A stretch of 64,000 bases of DNA from CAZEWZ01 sp964516765 (lineage in GTDB: Bacteria > Bacteroidota > Bacteroidia > Flavobacteriales > UBA7430), in NCBI GenBank assembly GCA_964516765.1, contig CAZEWZ010000006.1, forward strand, positions 26,750-90,749, given 5' to 3'. The position numbers and the translations under genes are program-made. The notes beneath the pieces were generated by a model. That model was given only the letters and a program-made list of their open reading frames with translations, was not told the DNA's origin and did not search any database. Positions 26,165-36,036 of the stretch are shown here, one piece after another; position 1 is the stretch's first letter, and each line of letters starts with the position of its first letter.

Positions 26165-27070
26165 TTGAGATTAAAGAACCCTTTAAAAAGAATTATTATA
26201 CCAGGATTTGAGGGACTTAATTTACATGAAGTTTCCTTGCTTTTTTATCGTGGACTTACTAAAGGAGCTATTACTACTAGAGCTTCATCTCTAGCTTTTA
26301 ACTTTTTTTTGGCGTTTTTCCCAGGGATTATAGTACTGTTTACAGTAATTCCATTTGTTCCTATAGCTGGATTCCAAGAACAGTTATTTTTACTGATACT
26401 GGAAGTGCTTCCTCCTTCCACATTTGAAGCAACAAAAAGTATTGTAGATGACATCATTAATAACGAACGTGGGGGGTTACTTTCTTTCACATTTATTCTG
26501 GCCTTATACTTTTGCACAAACGGCGTAGATGCTATGATTACAGCATTTAACAACACCTACCATCATAACGACGCTCGATCATGGGTTCAGTTAAAACTTT
26601 TATCGTTTTCACTCACTGGTATTTTAGCAATTTTCTTGGTTTTGACAATTGCCTTTCAGATTGCTTCAGAGGGATTTTTAAGCTATTTAGTCTCAGAAAA
26701 ATATATTGGACAGGTTCTTGCAGAAATCATTTTTTCATCTAAAGGGTTTATATTGGTAATTGGACTCTTTTTAAGCATAAGTAGTATATATTATTACGCT
26801 CCAGCTGATAAAAGCCGTTGGAAATTTTTATCTCCTGGATCAATATTATGCACCTTCCTAAGTGTGTTCACATCTTTAATATTTAGCTACTATGTCACAA
26901 ATTTCGCTCAATACAATCAATTATATGGATCAATTGGCACATTATTAGTTATTTTACTCTGGATGTATTTTAACTCAATAATATTACTCATTGGATTTGA
27001 ATTGAATGCCAGCATATTAAGTGCTAAAGAAAGTCAATCGATGAAACTATCTTCAAAAATGAAAAAATGA
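26165..27070 (+). CDS. YihY/BrkB-family inner-membrane protein
   Basis: A 301-residue polytopic membrane protein with about six spans. The N-terminal segment TTRASSLAFNFFLAFFPGIIVLFTVIPF and the later YGSIGTLLVILLWMYFNSIILLIGFELNA are the conserved signatures of the YihY/BrkB family (formerly annotated as RNase BN, which was incorrect). Function is not settled; roles in envelope integrity have been proposed. The start codon is TTG at 26165. Its 3' end overlaps the M1 peptidase start by 4 bp (ATGA), showing translational coupling. Confidence 0.9.
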   Translation: MRLKNPLKRIIIPGFEGLNLHEVSLLFYRGLTKGAITTRASSLAFNFFLAFFPGIIVLFTVIPFVPIAGFQEQLFLLILEVLPPSTFEATKSIVDDIINNERGGLLSFTFILALYFCTNGVDAMITAFNNTYHHNDARSWVQLKLLSFSLTGILAIFLVLTIAFQIASEGFLSYLVSEKYIGQVLAEIIFSSKGFILVIGLFLSISSIYYYAPADKSRWKFLSPGSILCTFLSVFTSLIFSYYVTNFAQYNQLYGSIGTLLVILLWMYFNSIILLIGFELNASILSAKESQSMKLSSKMKK

Positions 27071-30000
27071 AAAATATATTTTGTTTAATCATGCTTATGT
27101 TTTTAATTCCGTTTGACTTAATATGCCAAGAAAAACCTGCTAGATACAACCCCATTCAAAAACCAAACACATACAGAAATATAGACAACCCTAATTATTG
27201 GGCTAATAAAAAGCCATATTCTGACTATTGGCAGCAAGATGTTTATTATCAAATTCAAGCCAATATTAACGAACAAAAAGATTTGATTGAAGGAACAGAA
27301 ATATTGACATATTGGAATAATTCTCCCGATGATTTAAATGTAGTTTACTTTCATTTGTATCAAAATGCCTTTCAACCAGAATCTCATCTTCATGAACTAA
27401 ATAGTCAGAATAAAATTGAACTGACATATGGACCATATGAAGAAGAAAAAAAAGGAACAATTATCAATGAAATTAAAGCAAACGGAAGAAATATTTTACT
27501 TGAACAAGACAACACCGTTCTAAAAATTTACATGAATAAACCAATTAGGTCGGGTGAGTCAATTGTATTCAATATAAAATTTAGTACTTATTTTGGCTTA
27601 GGTACTATGGAACGTCGAATGAAAAAATTTAAATCAAATGGGCAAATGCATTATGATGGTGTACACTGGTATCCAAGAATATCAGTTTATGATGCCAAAT
27701 TTGGATGGACGACAGATCAACATCTAGGAAATGAGTTTTATGGAGATTTTGGAACTTTTGATGTAGAACTTACTTTAGCCTCCAATTATATCACAGAAGC
27801 AACTGGATTTTTATTAAATAGAGAAGAAGTACTTCCTAAAAGCCTGAGAAAAAAGTTAGACATAAAAAACTTCAAAGATAAGCCTTGGAACGAACTTGCG
27901 TCTGTAATTACTCCGTACAATTTTAAAGAAAGAAAAACCTGGAAATTTCATGCAGAAAACGTCCACGACTTTGCATTCACAGCAGACCCAAACTACAGAA
28001 TAGGAGAAGCTTCTTGGAATGGAATTACTTGTTATGCCATGGCACAAGAACAACATGCTTCAAAGTGGCAAAATGCTGCTGAATATGCCGCAAAAATAAT
28101 ACAAATTTTTTCGGAAGACATTGGTATGTATACTTATCATAAAATGATTGTTGCCGATGCTCAAGATGGAATGGAATATCCAATGTTAACACTTGATGGA
28201 GGTGGTGATCCAGAATACAGAGAATTATTGGTTCACGAAATTGGCCATAATTGGTTTTATGGCCAAATTGGAAATAATGAAACATACCGCGCATCTTTAG
28301 ATGAAGGATTCACTCAATTTCTTACTGTTTGGGGTCTAGAAAAAATTGATGGGGAAAATATGGTTAATCAAAAACCAAAAAATAAGTATGTAGCCAAATA
28401 CTCTAAACCGAGAAACACAATAGATGAAAATATTTACTATTTGTATATAAAAGATGCCACTAAAAACAACACACCTAGACTAAATACTCACTCAGATTAT
28501 TTTCCAGGAAATAACGACCCTAGAGGTGGATACGGCCATGTTTATCACAAAACTGCAGCGATGCTATACAACCTTCAATATACCCTCGGGGATGAACTAT
28601 TTTTAAATGCCATTAAGAACTATTTTGACACATGGAAAATTGCTCATCCTTACTTTGAAGATTTTAAAAAAAGTATAATTCAATATACCAAGGTAGATTT
28701 AAATTGGTTTTTCGACCAATGGCTAGAAAGCACAAAGGATATTGATTATGCTGTAAAGTCTTCAAAAAAAATAAAAGATAATCCAAAATCATATGAAATT
28801 ACATTTAAACGAAAGGGGGAAATGCAAATGCCTATTGACTTTCGTGTTCTAGACAAAGCAGGAAACACAAAAGATTATCATATTCCAAATACTTGGTTTG
28901 TAAAAAAAACCAATGCGACAGTTTTGAAAAAATGGTATGGATTTGCAGAAATTTACCCAAAATATAGTGTTATAATTCAATCAATGCATGGAATTAAAGA
29001 TGTAATTATTGACCCTTCAAATCGACTAGCTGATTCTTATATGATTGACAATAGCTTACACAAGAATATATCGATTGAACTGGAAGATTTTTTATGGTCT
29101 CTTCCCAGTTGGAGGAAATACGAACTGACAGTTCGACCAAGATTTGCATACAATGGCTTCGATGGTATAAAAACTGGTATACGGTTAATAGGAGATTATA
29201 TGGATTATCACCATAAATTCGATGGAACTTTTTGGATTAATACAGGTTTCAATCAAATTGAAGAGCATCTTCCACATGAAAATATTCCTTATTATATTGA
29301 ATCCAACACCTTGTTTCAAGAGTCAAAAAATATTAATGGATACGATCGTATATCCTATCAGTTATCCTATGAAACTGGGCTGAATAAAATAAATAGAGGC
29401 CTTTACTTCCATTCCAGCAGCCGTAAATTAGACGGTCTAAACCTTCATTCCATAGGATTTAAACAAATTGCAAGTTCAGGAGCCGATCTAATATATTTAG
29501 AATTTAAGGCACTTAACCGACCCAAGAACGAGCACTTTGCATATTTATTAAATCCACAAGAAACCTTCTGGCGTCAGGACAATTGGAATAATACGATAAA
29601 TGTCGGAATTCAACATCAATACAAATATTTTAAAGGAGATGGACTTATCGATTTATCTATTAGATCTTCTTCCCTAGGGAGCGACTATGAATATTCACAA
29701 CTAAGCTTAAAAGCACTAAACAACTTTAATATTGCAAAATTTAAACTCAAAACAAGAATCTTTTCTCAGCACGCCACAGGAACAAATATAGCTCCAGAAA
29801 GCAAACTATATGCAGCCGGAGCAAATCCAGAACAAATGATGGAAAATATGTTCACAAGATCTACTGGTCTAATTTCCAGAGATTGGTTGAGTTACAGTTC
29901 TGAACTAAACCACTTTCATATGGGAGGAGGATTAAATTTGAGAGCTTACAGTGGATATATTATGCCTGAAGGAGAAAATATTCAACAGATACTTAGCTTT

Positions 30001-30315
30001 AATGGAACAAGTGGTGCATCTTTTTCTACTGAGCTGGAATTTAATGATTACTTTTCTTTTTTTAGAAATATTAATATGAAAACTTATGGATTTTTAGACA
30101 TGGGATGGATCAATACAAATGTAATTGACCAGAAATTGAATTTAGGATCTTTTCGTATGGATGGAGGCATTGGATTTTCTGTTGGAATTTTAGAAGTTAA
30201 TGAAAAAACTATCCAAATTCGTATTGACCTTCCTTGGTATATGAATAGGCCTCCCGCGGGCGAAAACTATTTTAGCTTCAATCGATATATTATAGGCCTT
30301 AACAGAAGTTTTTAA
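27067..30315 (+). CDS. M1-family zinc aminopeptidase fused to a C-terminal outer-membrane beta-barrel
   Basis: Predicted exported protein of 1082 residues with signal peptide (MKNIFCLIMLMFLIPFDLICQ). The N-terminal part is an M1 (gluzincin) peptidase: an exopeptidase-type DGMEYPML segment, then HEIGH at 390-394 and the third zinc ligand Glu413 in SLDEGFTQF, exactly 18 residues after the second His. The catalytic region ends near residue 560. From about 680 onward the sequence has alternating aromatic strands, contains GGGLNLRAYSGY like surface-antigen/Omp85 barrels, and ends in Phe (IIGLNRSF), all pointing to a membrane barrel. It likely presents a peptidase tethered to the outer membrane. 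Overlaps the YihY gene and is followed 15 bp later by a DUF2147 gene. Confidence 0.87.
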   Translation: MKNIFCLIMLMFLIPFDLICQEKPARYNPIQKPNTYRNIDNPNYWANKKPYSDYWQQDVYYQIQANINEQKDLIEGTEILTYWNNSPDDLNVVYFHLYQNAFQPESHLHELNSQNKIELTYGPYEEEKKGTIINEIKANGRNILLEQDNTVLKIYMNKPIRSGESIVFNIKFSTYFGLGTMERRMKKFKSNGQMHYDGVHWYPRISVYDAKFGWTTDQHLGNEFYGDFGTFDVELTLASNYITEATGFLLNREEVLPKSLRKKLDIKNFKDKPWNELASVITPYNFKERKTWKFHAENVHDFAFTADPNYRIGEASWNGITCYAMAQEQHASKWQNAAEYAAKIIQIFSEDIGMYTYHKMIVADAQDGMEYPMLTLDGGGDPEYRELLVHEIGHNWFYGQIGNNETYRASLDEGFTQFLTVWGLEKIDGENMVNQKPKNKYVAKYSKPRNTIDENIYYLYIKDATKNNTPRLNTHSDYFPGNNDPRGGYGHVYHKTAAMLYNLQYTLGDELFLNAIKNYFDTWKIAHPYFEDFKKSIIQYTKVDLNWFFDQWLESTKDIDYAVKSSKKIKDNPKSYEITFKRKGEMQMPIDFRVLDKAGNTKDYHIPNTWFVKKTNATVLKKWYGFAEIYPKYSVIIQSMHGIKDVIIDPSNRLADSYMIDNSLHKNISIELEDFLWSLPSWRKYELTVRPRFAYNGFDGIKTGIRLIGDYMDYHHKFDGTFWINTGFNQIEEHLPHENIPYYIESNTLFQESKNINGYDRISYQLSYETGLNKINRGLYFHSSSRKLDGLNLHSIGFKQIASSGADLIYLEFKALNRPKNEHFAYLLNPQETFWRQDNWNNTINVGIQHQYKYFKGDGLIDLSIRSSSLGSDYEYSQLSLKALNNFNIAKFKLKTRIFSQHATGTNIAPESKLYAAGANPEQMMENMFTRSTGLISRDWLSYSSELNHFHMGGGLNLRAYSGYIMPEGENIQQILSFNGTSGASFSTELEFNDYFSFFRNINMKTYGFLDMGWINTNVIDQKLNLGSFRMDGGIGFSVGILEVNEKTIQIRIDLPWYMNRPPAGENYFSFNRYIIGLNRSF

Positions 30316-30330
30316 TTTAAATAAAAAATT

Positions 30331-30774
30331 ATGAGAAAAAACACTTTATTCGTAATACTAATGGGATTTTTATCAGCGTCTTTACATGCTCAAGAACCCA
30401 CAGACATCATAGGCTACTGGCTTAATGAAAAGGCAGATGCTAAAATTGAAATCTACCAAAAAGAAAACATATTTGAAGGAAAAATTGTTTGGATGATTCA
30501 TCCAAAAGACGAAAATGGAAACTGGAAGCTAGATTCAAAAAATCCAAACGAAAACTTGAGAAATAGAAAAAAAATAGGTCTAAAAATTTTACATAATTTA
30601 AAGTGGGATGCAGATCAAAAGGAGTGGAATAGCGGAAAAATATATAATAGTAGAGAGGGAGATACTTACAGTCTTTTTGCGAAAATACAAGAATCTAACA
30701 CTCTTAACCTAAGAGGATTCATCGGCTTTTCACTATTTGGAAAAACAACGGTATGGAAGCGTTGCAAACTTTAG
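30331..30774 (+). CDS. DUF2147 exported small protein
   Basis: A 147-residue protein with a signal peptide (about 1-20, ending LHAQ). The mature part begins PTDIIGYWLNEKADAKIEIY, contains GKIVWMIHP and ends in FSLFGKTTVWKRC, a pattern of the DUF2147 family: a small lipocalin-like beta-barrel of unknown ligand in the periplasm. It lies 15 bp after the M1 peptidase gene and is probably the last gene of the YihY-M1-DUF2147 transcript; the next gene is convergent. Confidence 0.85.
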   Translation: MRKNTLFVILMGFLSASLHAQEPTDIIGYWLNEKADAKIEIYQKENIFEGKIVWMIHPKDENGNWKLDSKNPNENLRNRKKIGLKILHNLKWDADQKEWNSGKIYNSREGDTYSLFAKIQESNTLNLRGFIGFSLFGKTTVWKRCKL

Positions 30775-30797
30775 TTAATCTTGACTTGATAGATAAA

Positions 30798-31931
30798 TTA
30801 ACTATATAGTTTAACCAAACTATCTACAGTAAGATTAATCTCATCAATTGTGTTCATCTTGGAAAATGAAAAGCGTATAGTTGGTCGCTCTGTTGAAGCC
30901 TCGATACCTGCCAAAACATGAGATCCTGTATTAGCTCCGGAGGTACATGCAGAACCTCCAGAACAAGCAATACCCATAATATCCATATTAAACAAAAGCA
31001 TAGAAGCAATTTTTGAAGGAGGTAATGATACACTCAAAACAGTATATAAACTGGCTAATAAATTATCACTATCTCCGTTGTAGTAAACATCAAGTATAGA
31101 TTTATTTAATAGTTGAATCATATGCCTTTTAAGATTAAGGATATGTTTTCGATGCTCTGAGAGTTTACTTAGACTTACATCCATCGCTTTAGATAAACCC
31201 ACAATTCCGTATACGTTCTCAGTACCACCTCTCATATTTCTTTCTTGAGATCCGCCATGAATTAGAGGATTTATATTTATACTCTTATTGACATATAAAA
31301 AACCAATCCCTTTAGGACCATGGAATTTGTGGGCTGAACAAGCCATGAAATGTATCTGATCCATCTGAGACATATCAAAATTATAATGAGCCATAGTTTG
31401 AACGGTATCAGAATGAAAAAATGCACTATGCTTTTTACAAATCATAGAAACTTTTTCAATCGGCAACAAATTCCCAATCTCGTTGTTTGCATGCATCAGA
31501 CTAACTAATGAGTTGGGAAAACTAGACAGCAACTCGTCTAAATGTACCAAATCAACATGTCCTTTCTTATCTAATTTCACAAAGGAAACATCTACTTTCC
31601 CTCTTTTGATCAATTTGTTAACGGTATGACCAACTGCGTGATGCTCAATTTTAGAAGTGACAATATGTTTTACTCCTAAATCTCTCACAGCGCATCGAAT
31701 TGCCATATTATCAGCTTCGGTTCCACCGGAGGTGAAAAATAACTCCCCCGGGGAACAATTTAAATGTTTGGCTACATTTTTCCTTGCTCGCTCAATATGA
31801 GACTTGATTTTCCGACCATGAGAGTGCAAAGATGATGGATTCCCAAACCCTTCTCTGAGTATAGGAAGCATAGCTTCATATACCTCGGGGTCTATTGGAG
31901 TAGTAGCGGCATTGTCTAAATAAATATTCAT
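30798..31931 (-). CDS. Cysteine desulfurase (IscS/NifS-like)
   Basis: PLP enzyme that takes sulfur from cysteine as a persulfide for Fe-S clusters or thiolated tRNA. The 377-residue protein opens YLDNAATTPIDPEVYEAM; the PLP segment SAHKFHGPKGIGFLYV holds the Schiff-base Lys, and SGGSACTSGANTGSHVL contains the catalytic Cys on the flexible loop typical of group I (IscS/NifS). It follows the phosphohexomutase gene by 40 bp on the same strand. No iscU, iscA or mnmA is nearby, so the sulfur acceptor is not known. Confidence 0.94.
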   Translation of the reverse strand: MNIYLDNAATTPIDPEVYEAMLPILREGFGNPSSLHSHGRKIKSHIERARKNVAKHLNCSPGELFFTSGGTEADNMAIRCAVRDLGVKHIVTSKIEHHAVGHTVNKLIKRGKVDVSFVKLDKKGHVDLVHLDELLSSFPNSLVSLMHANNEIGNLLPIEKVSMICKKHSAFFHSDTVQTMAHYNFDMSQMDQIHFMACSAHKFHGPKGIGFLYVNKSININPLIHGGSQERNMRGGTENVYGIVGLSKAMDVSLSKLSEHRKHILNLKRHMIQLLNKSILDVYYNGDSDNLLASLYTVLSVSLPPSKIASMLLFNMDIMGIACSGGSACTSGANTGSHVLAGIEASTERPTIRFSFSKMNTIDEINLTVDSLVKLYS

Positions 31932-31971
31932 AGATCTAATTATTCAAAATTACACTCAGTCAATGAAAAGA

Positions 31972-33354
31972 CTATGAGAGTACAAGAGATTTTATTTCTT
32001 GCATAAACTTTTCTGCAAGTTGATCAGCTTTCTCTTGACTTGTACTTTCTGTATAAACTCGAATAATTGGTTCGGTATTCGATTTTCGTAAATGCACCCA
32101 TTCTTGAGAGAAATTAATTTTGACACCATCACTAAGGTCAAGCTGCTCATCTATATGAATGCTTGATAATTTAGCTAAAATATAATCAACATCTGTTCCT
32201 GGATTGATCTGAATTTTTTGTTTGGTCATGAAGTAATTCTTGTAGATTTTTCTGAGATCGGAACAGATCATTTTTGATTCAGCTAGATGGGTGAGAAAAA
32301 GTGCAACTCCAACCAAAGAGTCCCTACCATAATGTAGCTCTGGATAAATAATTCCTCCGTTCCCTTCACCTCCAATAGGAGAATTAACTTCTTTCATCTT
32401 TTCTACTACATTAACCTCCCCAACGGCAGAGGCATGGTAATTTACACCATGCTTATCACTAACATCTTTCAAAGCACGAGTAGAAGACAGGTTAGATACA
32501 GTATCTCCTTTTTTGGTTTTCAAAACATGATCAGCGACAGCAACCAAAGTGTACTCTTCGCCAAATAATGACCCGTCTTCGCAAACGATGGCTAATCGAT
32601 CTACATCGGGATCGACCACAAAACCAAGATCTGATGCAGAAGAAACTACCAATTCACATAAATCATTTAAATGCTCTGGAAGAGGTTCTGGATTGTGCGG
32701 AAAATGTCCATTTGGAGTACAATGAAGTTCAACTACATCTACGCCCATTTTTCTTAACAACGCGGGTAAATAGATGCCTCCTGAAGAATTTACTGCATCA
32801 ACAACCACTTTAAAACTTGCAGACTTAACTAAGTCAATATTAACATTGCTCAGAGATAAAACCATTTCCAGATGCTTTTCCATATAATTTTTGGAGACCA
32901 TGGAGCCCAACTCATCTACTTGTGAAAAAATAAAATCTTCTTTTTCGGCAATAGATAAGATTTCCTCTCCATCCAATGCGGAAATAAACTCTCCTTTCTC
33001 ATTTAATAACTTTAAAGCATTCCACTCCTTGGGGTTATGGCTAGCTGTCAAAATAATTCCACCAGACGCATTTTCTAGTGGAACTGCGATTTCCACAGTT
33101 GGAGTTGTGGTTAAAGCCAAATCTATTATGTCAATACCTAAAGATTGTAAACATGATTGCACCAGGGACTGAATTATAGGCCCAGAGATTCGAGCATCAC
33201 GACCGACCACTACTTTTAAATTGCTCGAGTTTCTCTTTTTCAACCATGACCCGTAAGCAGAAGCAAATTTAACAGTATCAATAGGAGTTAAATTATCACC
33301 AACTACCCCTCCAATAGTCCCCCTAATACCTGATATAGATTTTATTAAACTCAT
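31972..33354 (-). CDS. glmM: Phosphoglucosamine mutase (GlmM-type alpha-D-phosphohexomutase)
   Basis: Interconverts glucosamine-6-phosphate and glucosamine-1-phosphate on the way to UDP-GlcNAc. The four-domain fold is visible: the phosphoserine loop TASHNPKEWNALK with Ser105, the metal-binding loop DPDVDRLA, the sugar-binding GGEGNGGIIYPELHYGRD, and the C-terminal phosphate-binding RKSNTEPIIRVYTES. Length 460 fits GlmM; the GEGNGG motif (instead of GEMSGH of ManB/AlgC) favours a GlmM-type substrate, although phosphomannomutase activity cannot be excluded. Upstream is a 225-bp region shared with the divergent TPR gene. Confidence 0.9.
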   Translation of the reverse strand: MSLIKSISGIRGTIGGVVGDNLTPIDTVKFASAYGSWLKKRNSSNLKVVVGRDARISGPIIQSLVQSCLQSLGIDIIDLALTTTPTVEIAVPLENASGGIILTASHNPKEWNALKLLNEKGEFISALDGEEILSIAEKEDFIFSQVDELGSMVSKNYMEKHLEMVLSLSNVNIDLVKSASFKVVVDAVNSSGGIYLPALLRKMGVDVVELHCTPNGHFPHNPEPLPEHLNDLCELVVSSASDLGFVVDPDVDRLAIVCEDGSLFGEEYTLVAVADHVLKTKKGDTVSNLSSTRALKDVSDKHGVNYHASAVGEVNVVEKMKEVNSPIGGEGNGGIIYPELHYGRDSLVGVALFLTHLAESKMICSDLRKIYKNYFMTKQKIQINPGTDVDYILAKLSSIHIDEQLDLSDGVKINFSQEWVHLRKSNTEPIIRVYTESTSQEKADQLAEKFMQEIKSLVLS

Positions 33355-33579
33355 TTCAATGTTATATTTTTGTAAATATAGTTTTTTGAACTAAAATTTA
33401 CACAAATTAGACAATTCAAATAAGATTAATAATATTATCCGACCTATACTATTACTAGAAAAATATAACTATGTGAACTTTATTGTGGATAAGTTAGCAG
33501 GGAAAAAAAATTGTAATGCAGAAAAAAATTAACTTTGTAAATTAATTAAATCAAAATTATAAGAATTCTAACAGTGTAG

Positions 33580-34977
33580 ATGAATACTATTCCAGGAAAA
33601 AATCACAGCGATATCTTTATGCTAATTGAGCGATACGAAGATATGCTAAAAAAAGATTCGTCATCCTTCTTTGATGCTCATGAATTTGAGGATATCGCAG
33701 ATTATTATATTGATAAAGGTTTACTAGGTGAAGCGATGGAATCTATGGATATAGGCTTCAAACAATACCCTTTTTCCGCCAACTTTCTTATTAAAAAAGC
33801 ACAAGTTTTAACAATACTTGAACGACTTCCTGAAGCAGTAAATGCATTGGAGTATGCCGAAACATTAGAACCTAGTAACCCTGATTTATATATCGCTAAG
33901 GGGAGTATTCTCTCCAAGAAGAGAAAGCACCAAAAGGCCCTAAAATACTTTCAAAAAGCACAAGAATTATCTGAAGAGCCATTAGATGTATACCCATTTA
34001 TTGCTTTTGAATATCAATGTCTGGGGAATTTTCATAAGGCAATCAAACACCTTATTTTATTTCTTGAAATAGAACCTGAAGATGATATAGCTATTTTCAA
34101 TATTGCCTATTGTTTTGAGCGACTAGAAAACTACAATGAAGCAATTGATTTTTTCTTAAAACTAACCAATAAAACTCCTTATTGTGAGATTGCATGGTAC
34201 CAACTAGGCTTGTTTTATAATAAATCAAAGGACTACAAAAAAGCGATATGGGCCCTTGATTATGCTATTCTAATTGATAATAGTTTTACGGCAGGTTACC
34301 ATGAGAAAGCGAGAAGTCTCACCCAACTAGGTGAAACAAAAAAAGCTTTAAAGACTTATCTTCAGACTATAGAAATTCAAGAACCTACTGGATATACCTA
34401 CCTTAAAATTGCGCTATGCTATAAAGAATTGTCACTTTTCAAGCAAGCTATTCGCTATCTCACCAAGGCCACACACGATGACCCTCAATTATCAGAAGCT
34501 TGGATGGAGATGGGCTTATGCTTAGATGAAATAAACAGTACTGAAGAGGGATTATATTATATTGAAAAAGCTATAAGTTTAAATCCGGATGACCTAGAAT
34601 ACTTATATATTCAAACTAAAATTTACAAAAAAATTGGGTTGATTATCGAAACAGATTTAGGATACAAAAAACTAATTGATCTAGGATGTAATTCTCCTAC
34701 TATCTGGATAGAATATGCAGATCTAATCAAAGATATGAATGAAATAAAAGATGCAATTTCAATTCTAAAACAAAGTTTGATACAAAACAAAAAGCATCCA
34801 GAACTTCTATTTAAGCTTGGTGCATTTTTGTTCATAGACAAACAATTCCCTCTTTCAAAAAAATATTTACAACAAGCATATTCAATTAAACAAAGTAGTC
34901 TTGCTGAACTTTATCTTCAAATGCCTATTTTAATTGATAACGAAGAATTCAAACAGATAATAAATTCTCTAAGATGA
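33580..34977 (+). CDS. Tetratricopeptide-repeat protein
   Basis: A 465-residue soluble protein with no signal peptide, built of about twelve 34-residue TPR helical hairpins (for example PDLYIAKGSILSKKRKHQKA, EIAWYQLGLFYNKSKDYKKA, SEAWMEMGLCLDEINSTEEG). TPR arrays mediate protein-protein contacts; the partner is unknown. An exact TAACTTTG -7-like box is at 33530-33537, 42 bp before the start. The gene overlaps the phosphosulfolactate synthase gene by 4 bp (ATGA) and is the first of a tightly packed operon reaching aroE. Confidence 0.88.
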   Translation: MNTIPGKNHSDIFMLIERYEDMLKKDSSSFFDAHEFEDIADYYIDKGLLGEAMESMDIGFKQYPFSANFLIKKAQVLTILERLPEAVNALEYAETLEPSNPDLYIAKGSILSKKRKHQKALKYFQKAQELSEEPLDVYPFIAFEYQCLGNFHKAIKHLILFLEIEPEDDIAIFNIAYCFERLENYNEAIDFFLKLTNKTPYCEIAWYQLGLFYNKSKDYKKAIWALDYAILIDNSFTAGYHEKARSLTQLGETKKALKTYLQTIEIQEPTGYTYLKIALCYKELSLFKQAIRYLTKATHDDPQLSEAWMEMGLCLDEINSTEEGLYYIEKAISLNPDDLEYLYIQTKIYKKIGLIIETDLGYKKLIDLGCNSPTIWIEYADLIKDMNEIKDAISILKQSLIQNKKHPELLFKLGAFLFIDKQFPLSKKYLQQAYSIKQSSLAELYLQMPILIDNEEFKQIINSLR

Positions 34978-35741
34978 ATTTCACTCTAAATCATATTCCA
35001 GAACGAACAAAATCACCTAGACAAAACGGCATCACCATGGTGATGGACAAAGGTCTTAGTCTCCGGCAATGTGAAGACATGATTTCAGTTTCGTCTAAAT
35101 ATATAGATATTGTTAAACTAGGCTTTGGTACTGCTTTTTTGACTGAAAATCTAAAGGAAAAAATTAAACTTTATCAAGACGCTAATTTTAAGGTTTACTT
35201 TGGAGGCACTCTTTTCGAATCATTCATTGCCCGAGACATGTTCATGGAATATGAAGAACTTGTTCATAGATTCCAATTAGATACTGTGGAAGTTTCAGAT
35301 GGATGTATTATTTTAGATCATGAAAAGAAATGTGAATACATAAACAGATTATCCCAAAAGACTACTGTTCTTTCTGAAATAGGGTCCAAAAGTGCAGATA
35401 TTCTGATACCCACCTCCAAGTGGATTGAGATGATGGACAAAGAACTAAAAGCGGGATCTTGGAAGGTAATCGCAGAAGCCAGAGAAGGAGGAAATGTTGG
35501 GATTTTCAAAGATTCTGGTGAAGTTCGCTCCGATTTGATTGAACAAATTATAACAGAAATTCCTAATGAAAAAATTCTCTGGGAAGCTCCTCAAAAATCT
35601 CAACAGGTCTGGTTTATCAAATTACTGGGACACAATGTTAACTTAGGAAATATTGCCCCGAATGAAGTAATTCCACTAGAGTGTTTAAGACAGGGCTTAA
35701 GAGGGGACACATTTTTCGATTTTTTACCAAAAAATAGATGA
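34974..35741 (+). CDS. Phosphosulfolactate synthase (ComA-like)
   Basis: A 255-residue protein of the ComA family, which adds sulfite to phosphoenolpyruvate to make phosphosulfolactate, the first step of coenzyme M synthesis in methanogens. Visible family features are NGITMVMDKGLS, YIDIVKLGFGTAFL, VYFGGTLFESF, VEVSDGCIIL and AEAREGGNVGIF, forming a TIM barrel. Bacteroidota do not make coenzyme M, so the product must serve another purpose, such as sulfolactate or a sulfonated metabolite; comB and comC are not in the window. Overlaps both neighbours by 4 bp (TPR gene and rhodanese). Confidence 0.88.
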   Translation: MNFTLNHIPERTKSPRQNGITMVMDKGLSLRQCEDMISVSSKYIDIVKLGFGTAFLTENLKEKIKLYQDANFKVYFGGTLFESFIARDMFMEYEELVHRFQLDTVEVSDGCIILDHEKKCEYINRLSQKTTVLSEIGSKSADILIPTSKWIEMMDKELKAGSWKVIAEAREGGNVGIFKDSGEVRSDLIEQIITEIPNEKILWEAPQKSQQVWFIKLLGHNVNLGNIAPNEVIPLECLRQGLRGDTFFDFLPKNR

Positions 35742-36034
35742 AATTAATTACGCCTGAGGAGCTTAAAAAAAAGCTGGAAAACAAAGAAAAATTACAATTA
35801 ATTGATGTCAGAGAGCCCTACGAACACGAAGACGGTGCCATAGATAACCTAAATATACCTATGAATCTTCTAATGGATGAAAAAAATATCATATCAGAGG
35901 ATATACCCGTCATCATTTATTGTCAGTCTGGAAAAAGAGCTGCTGCGATTATTTACATGCTCGAAAGAGAGTTTAAAATGAAAAACTTATATTCTCTGAA
36001 AGGAGGATATTTAGCTTTTAACCAAGGCAACTAA
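35738..36034 (+). CDS. Single-domain rhodanese-like sulfurtransferase
   Basis: A 98-residue rhodanese domain: LQLIDVREPYEHEDGAI at the start and the active-site loop VIIYCQSGKRAAA with Cys62, which would carry the persulfide. Typical reactions move sulfane sulfur from thiosulfate to a thiol or cyanide and release sulfite. There is no signal peptide, so it is cytoplasmic. It overlaps the phosphosulfolactate synthase gene by 4 bp and is 2 bp from the DUF368 gene. A role as sulfite supplier for the ComA homologue is inference. Confidence 0.93.
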   Translation: MKLITPEELKKKLENKEKLQLIDVREPYEHEDGAIDNLNIPMNLLMDEKNIISEDIPVIIYCQSGKRAAAIIYMLEREFKMKNLYSLKGGYLAFNQGN

Positions 36035-36036
36035 TC

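Noticed and set aside
33530..33537. Promoter before the TPR gene
   Set aside because: TAACTTTG matches the -7 consensus, but the nearest TTG is only 16 nt upstream, which is short; AT-rich sequence gives many single-box matches.
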